A stretch of 64,000 nucleotides of DNA from Thermoplasmata archaeon. Lineage in GTDB: Archaea; Thermoplasmatota; Thermoplasmata; Lutacidiplasmatales; UBA184. Made by a program: the position numbers and the translations under genes. This document shows positions 57,797 through 64,000 of this stretch, piece after piece (the stretch's first letter is position 1; each line of letters starts with the position of its first letter). The stretch covers positions 1 to 64,000 of the forward strand of contig JAJZYB010000003.1 in NCBI GenBank assembly GCA_021806135.1, given 5' to 3'. The notes below the pieces were generated by a model. It was not told the origin of the DNA, made no database searches, and saw only the letters and a list, made by a program, of their open reading frames with translations.

Positions 57797-60700
57797 TCAC
57801 GACTCCGCGGAGGATCTCGGCAGGGTCCGGCAGTCGCAGTACGGGTCCGGGCACTCCGGTGGGAGATCCTGGGCGCGCAGTGTGCTCCGCATCCTCTCCA
57901 GCGTCTGAGAGAGTTCCTGCCGGAACCGCGTAAGCTCCTCGTTGGTGAGCATCCAGAAGTGTCCTCTCCCATCCGGGGGGTGGAACACCCCCACCTCGAT
58001 CGGGGCCGGCAGCGCGAGAGCGTAGCAGGAGAGCTGGAAACCGAAGCGCTCCCGGGCCTCCCCGATCTCGGCGGGGACGTCCCCGGTCTTGTAGTCCACC
58101 AGTCGGGGAGGCTGCAGGGAAGGGAAGTACGCATCCCACCGGCCGTGGACCGACCCATGCTCCGTCACCACCGTGACCTCCTCCTCGCGGATCACCGGCC
58201 CCGGGAACCGGTCCTCCACCGAGCGGGTGAGCCTCACCCAGTCCTCGACCGGATCGCCCGCGTCCCCGCCGGGCAAGGGTGGCTTCCCGGCCCGATGGAT
58301 CCGTTCATGGAAACGGATGCCCTGCTCCCGGGCCGTCCTTTCCGGGGCTCCTGTGCCTTCCCGGCCTTCCCGGGGCTCCTTCCCGCCCGGGAGGCGTCCC
58401 GCCCGGAAGCCTTCCTGGAGGAGGACGAACGCCCGGGGGCAACGGTGGAAGAGCTCGACCTCGGAGACCGTCCAGGAGACCTCGGGGGGGATCCACAGGG
58501 AGGGGCCCGCCCATCGGACAAGAGGCGGGTCCCTCGAAGCGGGCAGCCCCTCCATCGAGGGCGAAGGGGGGGACATCCCCGGGGTTGCGCCCGTCCTAAC
58601 CGCTCCCGGGGAGAGGGACCCGCCCCCCGGCATCCCCGCGGCCGGGAGCATCCGGCTGAGCGCCTGATGCCATCGCTCCAGCCGGTGGATCCGCACGCTC
58701 CCGCGGGGATCCCCCACCCCGGTCACCAACAGGTGCGTCATGGCCCGGGTCATCCCCACGTAAAGCAGCCTCTCTGCCTCCGCCTGCTCGGCGGCGTGGA
58801 GCTCCTCTTCCAAGGGGCTACGGGCCCCGGGAGGGCGCAGGGGGGCGTCCGGATGGTCGGTGGGCAAACGGAATTCGACCTCCCGTCCCGTGGGAGAGAC
58901 CAGCAGGCGGTCAGAGAGCGCCTTCCACTGTCGGTGGGTCTGGGGCAGGACGACCACCGGGAACTGGAGACCCTTGGCTCCATGCACGCTCAGCACGTTC
59001 ACCGCCTCCCGGGCCAACTCGACCTCCGCCTCCCCCTCGTCCTCTCCCGAGCGCATCCACTCGGTGAGCTTCCCGCGGATGCCCTCCAGGGTGGACACCC
59101 CCTCCCGGGTGAGCTCGCGGATACGGTCCAGGAGCTTCTCCACGTTGGCCAAGGCCAGACCACCCCGGTCGTCGTCGGCCAGCGGGGCCCAGGCACCGAG
59201 GCGGTCCAGGGCCTCCCGGATCAGGGCGGCGGGGGGAAGATCGCCGGTCCGGGCGCTCAGGTCCTCCAGAAGGTGCCACGAAGCGGCCACCGGCCCGTCC
59301 GGTTCCTCCCGGGCGGCGTTCTCGAAAGCGAGCCGGAGCGACGCTCCGGCGGGCACCCCCGCGAACCAGTCGGCGATCTCGGGATCGGAGAAGGCGAAGT
59401 ACGGCGATCGGAGCAGCGCGTAGAGGGAGACGGTGTCTTCCGGGGCCACCAACGTGGACACGAGGTTGAGGACGTCCAGCACCTCTTGGCGCCTCAGGAA
59501 CCCCCGGCTCTGTCCGGGAACGGCCGGGATCTTTCGCCGCCTGAGCTCCCGGAGGAAGAGTCCCTGGTGGGTCCGGGCCGACAAGAGAATGGCCACGTCC
59601 CCCGGTCCCAGTGGATGCGGATCCTCTCCATCGTCCGCCCGCCAGGGAGGGACCATCCCTCCCTGCCGGAGCCGCTTTTCGATCCAGTCCGCCACGAAAC
59701 GCGCTTCCCGGTCATCGTCGGGGGAAGGACGGAAGAGCACGCCGAGCGGGGTGGGGTCCACCACCGCCGGCCCCGGCACCCCTGGAGAAAGCGCTCCCGC
59801 GCGGGACCCGGATCTCGCCCGGTGCTCTTCCGGCAGGAAGAGGAACTGAACCTCGGTGCGGTAGGTCACTTCGGGCGCCTCCACCGGCGTGTAGGGGAAT
59901 TCCGCGTTCCGGAAGAGCTCGATGAACCCCGCGTTCACCGTCCTGAGCAGCGGGTCCGCGAACCGGTGCGTCTCCGCCAACGTGGTCCGTCGCGCCGAGG
60001 GCAACCGTTGCTCCACCTGGCGCAGGGTGCCCACCGCCCCCCGGAACCCGTAGATGGACTGGTGGGGGTCCCCCACCGCGAAGAGGGTCCGGGCTCCGGG
60101 GTGCTCCGGTCCCCGCAGGGCGAGGATGAGCTCCACCTGCCTCAGGGAAGTGTCCTGGAACTCGTCCACCAGCAGGTGGTGGATGGTTCCCCTGATCCGT
60201 TGTCCCGTTTCCTCTTCCCGGACGAGCGCGAGGGTCTGGGCCTCCAGATCGTCGAAGGTGAGGACCGAGCCGGCCCGTTCGGCTTCCCGAAAGGTCTCTT
60301 GGGTCTCCCTCACGAGAAGGCTCAGGGCCTGGAGCCGGCGGGGATGTCCGGGATCCGGGGACCTGCCGGTCCGGAGCTCCCGGTCGGCCTGGTCGAGGAG
60401 GTCCTCGGTCCGGAGCTCGAAGCCCCGTGTCATTCGACCGAGGACCAGTTCCCGGACCGCGTCCGGCCCGTAGGTGGAAGCGAGCTCCAGGTACGCCTCC
60501 CAGGCCATGCCCCCGGAACGGAAGAGCCGCTGTCGCGTCGCCTCCCAGCTCTCCTCGCGGAGCGTGGCGGAGTCCGCTTCCTCGAGGATATCGAATCCGA
60601 GGGGAACGCCCAGCCGGAGCGCGCGCTGGGGGTGCTCGCGCAAGAGGCGGGCGCAGGCCCCGTGGATGGTCCCGATCCTTCCCGCTGGGAGGGCATCGAG

Positions 60701-60979
60701 CACCTCCTTCCAGTAGGCGCGGCCGGGCGCGTCGGGGACTCCTTGACGTTCGAGCCGGACCGCCTGCTCGATCCGGCGTTGAAGCTCGTTGGCCGAGGCC
60801 CGGGTGAACGTGATGACCAGGAGAGACCCCACCGCCTCCCGTCCGTTCTTCCCGTCGGCCCGCCCCAGGCGGAGGATCCGCAGGACCCGCTCCACCAGCG
60901 CCCGGGTCTTCCCCGTCCCGGCCCCGGCCACGACGATCTCGTCCCCCAGCCCGGGGGAAGCGGTGCCCGGCAGGCTCAT
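57797..60979 (-). CDS. addA: AddA-like UvrD helicase-nuclease with Fe-S cysteines
   Basis: A 1060-residue double-strand-break resection subunit. Helicase motifs: A-G-A-G-T-G-K-T (18-25), F-T-R-A-S-A-N-E-L, V-D-E-F-Q-D-T-S, G-D-P-H-Q-S-I-Y-G-F-R-G, L-S-V-H-G-A-K-G-L-Q-F and L-L-Y-V-G-M-T-R-A. The usual Q motif before Walker A is not seen. The C-terminal PD-(D/E)XK nuclease has R-F-H-E-R-I-H, G-R-W-D-A-Y and L-V-D-Y-K-T-G. One cysteine before it (F-H-R-C-P-R-A-F) and three at the end (C-P-D-P-Y-C-D-C) would hold a [4Fe-4S] cluster, unusual for AddA. It is coupled to the AddB-like gene by ATGA overlap. Confidence 0.9.
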   Translation of the reverse strand: MSLPGTASPGLGDEIVVAGAGTGKTRALVERVLRILRLGRADGKNGREAVGSLLVITFTRASANELQRRIEQAVRLERQGVPDAPGRAYWKEVLDALPAGRIGTIHGACARLLREHPQRALRLGVPLGFDILEEADSATLREESWEATRQRLFRSGGMAWEAYLELASTYGPDAVRELVLGRMTRGFELRTEDLLDQADRELRTGRSPDPGHPRRLQALSLLVRETQETFREAERAGSVLTFDDLEAQTLALVREEETGQRIRGTIHHLLVDEFQDTSLRQVELILALRGPEHPGARTLFAVGDPHQSIYGFRGAVGTLRQVEQRLPSARRTTLAETHRFADPLLRTVNAGFIELFRNAEFPYTPVEAPEVTYRTEVQFLFLPEEHRARSGSRAGALSPGVPGPAVVDPTPLGVLFRPSPDDDREARFVADWIEKRLRQGGMVPPWRADDGEDPHPLGPGDVAILLSARTHQGLFLRELRRRKIPAVPGQSRGFLRRQEVLDVLNLVSTLVAPEDTVSLYALLRSPYFAFSDPEIADWFAGVPAGASLRLAFENAAREEPDGPVAASWHLLEDLSARTGDLPPAALIREALDRLGAWAPLADDDRGGLALANVEKLLDRIRELTREGVSTLEGIRGKLTEWMRSGEDEGEAEVELAREAVNVLSVHGAKGLQFPVVVLPQTHRQWKALSDRLLVSPTGREVEFRLPTDHPDAPLRPPGARSPLEEELHAAEQAEAERLLYVGMTRAMTHLLVTGVGDPRGSVRIHRLERWHQALSRMLPAAGMPGGGSLSPGAVRTGATPGMSPPSPSMEGLPASRDPPLVRWAGPSLWIPPEVSWTVSEVELFHRCPRAFVLLQEGFRAGRLPGGKEPREGREGTGAPERTAREQGIRFHERIHRAGKPPLPGGDAGDPVEDWVRLTRSVEDRFPGPVIREEEVTVVTEHGSVHGRWDAYFPSLQPPRLVDYKTGDVPAEIGEARERFGFQLSCYALALPAPIEVGVFHPPDGRGHFWMLTNEELTRFRQELSQTLERMRSTLRAQDLPPECPDPYCDCRTLPRSSAES

Positions 60980-63900
60980 CCTTCCCTCCGGAACGTCCCC
61001 GCCAACCGTTCCGTGTCGAAACGGCAGCCCGAGGCGAAGGGACACCCGTCCGCGAACCGGCACCCTTCCCCGCCGGGGGAGACGAACATCCCGTTGAGCG
61101 GGAATCGCCCCTCCTCGATCCCCGACAGCGCTCTTCCCGCAAGGGCCCGCGCCCCTGCGACAAGCTCCCCCACCTGCCTTTCCGGGTCGCCCCGGGAGGA
61201 CGTCAAGGAGAGCGCGGCGGCCCGCCCTGGGCGGCCGAGCCAGAGGTACCTCAAGCCTCCAGGGACGACCTTTCCAGCCACCGGGTCCTCGGGCAGGAGA
61301 TCGGACAGGGCCGCGGCGTAGAGCGGAAGCTGGAGCGGAGGGAGCTCGCCCTTTCCCGGACGGGCGGGCGGCTTCGACCAGCCCGTCTTGAAGTCGTCCA
61401 CCAGGAACCTTCCCGCCCGCCCCTGGTACCAACTCACCCGGTCCACCCGTCCGACCAGGGACCAGTCCCCCCCGGACCGCGATCCCATCCTCCACGCCGG
61501 AAGCGAGGGGGATCCGGGAGCGCTTCCGGCCCCCCGGGGTTGGGGTCCGAAGGCGAGCTCCACGTACGCGGGAGCATATTCCCCCGCGTCCGCCGCCAGG
61601 AGCTCCAGGGCCTGCCAGAGCACGCCGTCCCCCGGGCGCCCTGGCGGTCCAAGGAGGCGCTGACGGACCACTTCGAGACCCGGGGTCACCGGGCGGACCC
61701 GGCGCAGCTCCTCCTCGATCTGGCGCGCCCCCTGGGCCGCAAGCCCGGCCACCTCCGCACGCTCGATCGTCCGGAGACGCCCGTGGGAGTCCACGACGCC
61801 CCGTTGGATCTCCTCGAGCACCTTGTGGAGGATCGTGCCGACGGCGCGTCGGTCGTAGTCCTCGACAAGGGGCTCCTCCGTGGGGAGGGCGAGCACATGG
61901 GTGAGGTAGAAGCGGAAAGGGCACTCGAGGTAGTCCTGGATCTGGTGGACGTTGACCTGGCCCCGGGCCGTCCAGCCCGCCACCCGGTCCTGGACGCTCC
62001 TTTCCCCCAGGGGCCCGTCCCAAGGGGTCTCCCGGGGCCGGTGCCGTCGGGCGCTCTCCGCACGAAGCCCCCGGGAAGCTCGCGAGAGCGCCTCGGGGAG
62101 GCCACCCCGGGTTACTCTCTTCCGTCCTCCCGCCGTCTCGGGCGGGGCTCCGTCCTCCGCCGTTGCTCCGAGCAGGATGGCATCCTTCCACGAGTAGACG
62201 GCCGGCCCGCGCACTGCCGGCGGCGGGCTCGGCCCCAAGCCGGTGGCAAAGGTCAATTCGGTGAGGAAGGGAGAGGGCAGGGTCTCTTCTCGGGCCACCC
62301 GACGGGGGTAGGAAAGGTCCAGGGAGCGGCGGGCCTGTCCCAGGAGAGTGAGGAAGACCTCCCGCTCCTGCGTCAGGAGATTGATCTCCCGGGGGAGGTC
62401 CAGGGCTCGGCGCGCCTCCGCCGGGATCAACGGGCTGGGCCCCGTCGAGGGGAACGCCCCCCGGCGGAGTCCGCCGACGAGCAGGTGATCCACCGGGAGG
62501 ATCGCGGCATCCCTCAGCCCGCTGACCGGGACCCCGAGCCGGAAGGGCCTTCCCGGGGCCCGGGCGAGCGAGAGGAGCAGGTCCACGAAGGCACGGAGGT
62601 CCCGGACCGGCCACGGCTCGGTTGCCGGGGAGACCCCGAGCTCCCGGGCCCGGGAGAGAACGTCCCCCGGGTCGTTTCCCCCGTGGGCTGCATCCCACGA
62701 CGGCCCTTCCAGGGCGATCCGGGCGCTCCCGAGACGCTCCAGGAAGTCGAGGAGAGGCTGGGGCCGTGGTTCGGGAAGCGCTGCGAAGAGCTCCCCGAAC
62801 CCCTTGGCCACATCAGTGAAGTCCTCCTCGCGCAGGGGGCGGGGGAGCCGGCCCAGCCGGGCGGGGGCATTCTCGACCAGCCGGGTGTAATCCTCCCGTC
62901 CCGACCGGGCCCCTGTGGCGAAGAGCACCCGCCGGACCGTCTCGACCGGTCGGTCGAAATACGCCGTGAGCCTCCCCCGGGAGTCCAGGGTCTGCAGCAG
63001 TTCGAGGACCGTCGGCAGGTCGAAATCCTCCTCCAGGACGGCCAGCAGGACCCGCAGCACCTGGGAGGAACGGTCGCTCCGGAGCTCCGGGCGTAGCTCG
63101 AGCCGGGGGCGGAGCCCGTACCGGGGGAAGACCTCGAGGACCCGGTCCGCATACCTCGGCAGGTCCGCCAGGGCCACCATCACCGAGGCCTTCGGGTCTG
63201 CGTCCAGCAACTCCCTCAGTCGGCGGGCAAGCCCCTCTACCTCGTCCTGTTCGTTCCGGTACGCGGTCAGGCGGACCGGGTCCGCCAAGGAGTTGCGCGT
63301 CCCCTCCGACGGGTCCTGCTGGATGGCTCGGAGGGTCGCCGGGGAGATGAGGAAGGGCGGGGACCCGGGCCCTTCCGTCGCGTTTCCTCCTTCCCCGGCG
63401 TCCAGATCCACCGACCGGGCCGCCCGTTGGAGCAGGAAGCCGCGGAGCGCGCGTTCGGCATGGCTCTGGGCGATCCAACCGTCGAGCACGACGAGGGCGG
63501 GAGAGAAGGCTGCCTTCGCCAGCCGGCCCGGCAGGTCCCAGAGGTCCGCCCCGGAGGTGGTGGCTCCCCTGCGGTCCAACTCCTGTTGGAACCCCTTCCA
63601 GCGTTCGACCAGTTCCCCGATCGATGGGGGAAACACGGGGGGAGGTCCAGGCCACCGTCCCTCCAGTTCCTTGATCCCCTGGTAGAGCTCCTCCAAGTAG
63701 CCGTTGGAGGGAAGCCCCCCTCCCCCGTCCCCGAGCCTTCGGGCAACCTGGGCCTGGAGCAGCCGGCTCTCGAGCTCAGGGAGGATCGGGCGGGGGGAGG
63801 GGAAGCGCTCCTGAAGCCCCTTCACGGTGAGGATCGTCCCGGTCCGGGCCGCTCCGCCGGCCAGGCGCGCGGCCTCCTCCTGGGCCCACCGGACCAGACG

Positions 63901-64000
63901 CTCAGAGGTGCTCAGGTAGAGTGCCCCGTCCCGGGCGGACCGTTCCCAGACCTCCCGTATCCACCGGCTGCGCGGGCGCCTTTCGAAAGGGGCCCGAGGC
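60976..64000 (-). CDS. addB: AddB-like helicase-nuclease subunit (partial, 5' end outside)
   Basis: The frame is open from the stop at 60976 to the window edge, giving about 1008 residues without the start, so the N-terminal P-loop is not visible. Toward the C-terminus: a PD-(D/E)XK nuclease with I-Q-D-Y-L-E-C-P-F-R-F-Y, T-I-L-H-K-V-L-E-E, L-V-G-R-V-D-R-V and F-L-V-D-D-F-K-T-G, and a final cysteine set C-R-F-A-D-G-C-P-F-A-S-G-C. With the Cys of C-P-F-R-F these make the four ligands of the AddB/Cas4-type [4Fe-4S] cluster. The helicase-like part is degenerate, as is normal for AddB. Confidence 0.85.
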   Translation of the reverse strand, partial: PRAPFERRPRSRWIREVWERSARDGALYLSTSERLVRWAQEEAARLAGGAARTGTILTVKGLQERFPSPRPILPELESRLLQAQVARRLGDGGGGLPSNGYLEELYQGIKELEGRWPGPPPVFPPSIGELVERWKGFQQELDRRGATTSGADLWDLPGRLAKAAFSPALVVLDGWIAQSHAERALRGFLLQRAARSVDLDAGEGGNATEGPGSPPFLISPATLRAIQQDPSEGTRNSLADPVRLTAYRNEQDEVEGLARRLRELLDADPKASVMVALADLPRYADRVLEVFPRYGLRPRLELRPELRSDRSSQVLRVLLAVLEEDFDLPTVLELLQTLDSRGRLTAYFDRPVETVRRVLFATGARSGREDYTRLVENAPARLGRLPRPLREEDFTDVAKGFGELFAALPEPRPQPLLDFLERLGSARIALEGPSWDAAHGGNDPGDVLSRARELGVSPATEPWPVRDLRAFVDLLLSLARAPGRPFRLGVPVSGLRDAAILPVDHLLVGGLRRGAFPSTGPSPLIPAEARRALDLPREINLLTQEREVFLTLLGQARRSLDLSYPRRVAREETLPSPFLTELTFATGLGPSPPPAVRGPAVYSWKDAILLGATAEDGAPPETAGGRKRVTRGGLPEALSRASRGLRAESARRHRPRETPWDGPLGERSVQDRVAGWTARGQVNVHQIQDYLECPFRFYLTHVLALPTEEPLVEDYDRRAVGTILHKVLEEIQRGVVDSHGRLRTIERAEVAGLAAQGARQIEEELRRVRPVTPGLEVVRQRLLGPPGRPGDGVLWQALELLAADAGEYAPAYVELAFGPQPRGAGSAPGSPSLPAWRMGSRSGGDWSLVGRVDRVSWYQGRAGRFLVDDFKTGWSKPPARPGKGELPPLQLPLYAAALSDLLPEDPVAGKVVPGGLRYLWLGRPGRAAALSLTSSRGDPERQVGELVAGARALAGRALSGIEEGRFPLNGMFVSPGGEGCRFADGCPFASGCRFDTERLAGTFRREG

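Noticed and set aside
57959..61321. 1120-codon plus-strand open frame opposite the AddA-like gene
   Set aside because: The opposite strand carries complete helicase and nuclease motifs; the plus-strand product is repetitive Pro/Gly/Arg/His.
1..64000. CRISPR arrays, rRNA and tRNA genes
   Set aside because: No regularly spaced direct repeats, no rRNA-like stretches and no convincing tRNA cloverleaf were found by reading the intergenic regions.

Overview
The window is a gene-dense, strongly GC-rich stretch of an archaeal chromosome. Archaeal identity rests on ABCE1, MptA, proteasome alpha, SBDS, the exosome run Rrp4-Rrp41-Rrp42, ribosomal protein L37Ae, RNA polymerase subunit P, RadB, Trm1, an alpha2-type glycyl-tRNA synthetase and a COG1395-type HTH regulator. 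Many genes also have an AT-rich TATA element about 25-30 bases before a near-leaderless start. The gene content (formate-tetrahydrofolate ligase, UvrB, an archaeal-type cluster order, kelch/PKD surface proteins) suggests a GC-rich, uncultured member of Thermoplasmatota or a neighbouring euryarchaeal lineage. That placement is an inference, not something I could test.

Layout. 0.2-3.2 kb: a small AT-richer secreted-protein gene, a gene-free stretch with strong hairpins, then an arsenic locus (Acr3 pump and arsenate reductase, divergent from an HxlR regulator with a palindrome over its promoter). 3.3-13.5 kb: Fhs, a MIP18/SufT-type Fe-S protein, MptA-ABCE1, GNAT, PH-domain protein, Bcp peroxiredoxin, cyclophilin, a truncated and an intact aldo/keto reductase. 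13.5-21.2 kb: a larE-uvrB operon, an Lhr-type helicase, Trm1 and a HemK-like methyltransferase. 21.2-26.6 kb: PurQ, a small putative RNA-binding protein, and an efflux module (PadR regulator, ABC ATPase and permease, divergent DHA2-type MFS pump). 26.5-30.6 kb: an IS607-type element (serine recombinase TnpA plus TnpB) inserted between a PfkB-type kinase and moeA.

30.6-38.8 kb holds a membrane protein, a NIF3-like protein, a divergent amidohydrolase, glycyl-tRNA synthetase, a coiled-coil protein, a UPF0200-type P-loop kinase, SixA and a possible glycosyltransferase. 38.8-44.4 kb, on the minus strand, is the most unusual part: a compact run of HTH regulator, unknown protein, Ppx/GppA-HD, two tandem thymidylate-kinase-like proteins (one with Arg in place of the Walker A Lys) and a CHAD-domain protein, with SixA nearby. 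Ppx, CHAD and SixA are typical companions of polyphosphate metabolism. No polyphosphate kinase is visible, so the two P-loop kinases are candidates for new polyphosphate-linked enzymes.

45-52 kb: a metallophosphoesterase, an OppC-type permease, an OppB-type permease fused to extracellular kelch and PKD domains, and a DUF255 thioredoxin-like protein. 52-57.7 kb: the proteasome-exosome superoperon, ending in RpoP, a 470-base gene-free gap and RadB. 57.8-64 kb: an AddAB-like helicase-nuclease pair in which both subunits carry PD-(D/E)XK nuclease motifs and cysteine sets suited to an Fe-S cluster; the AddB-like gene runs off the window end.
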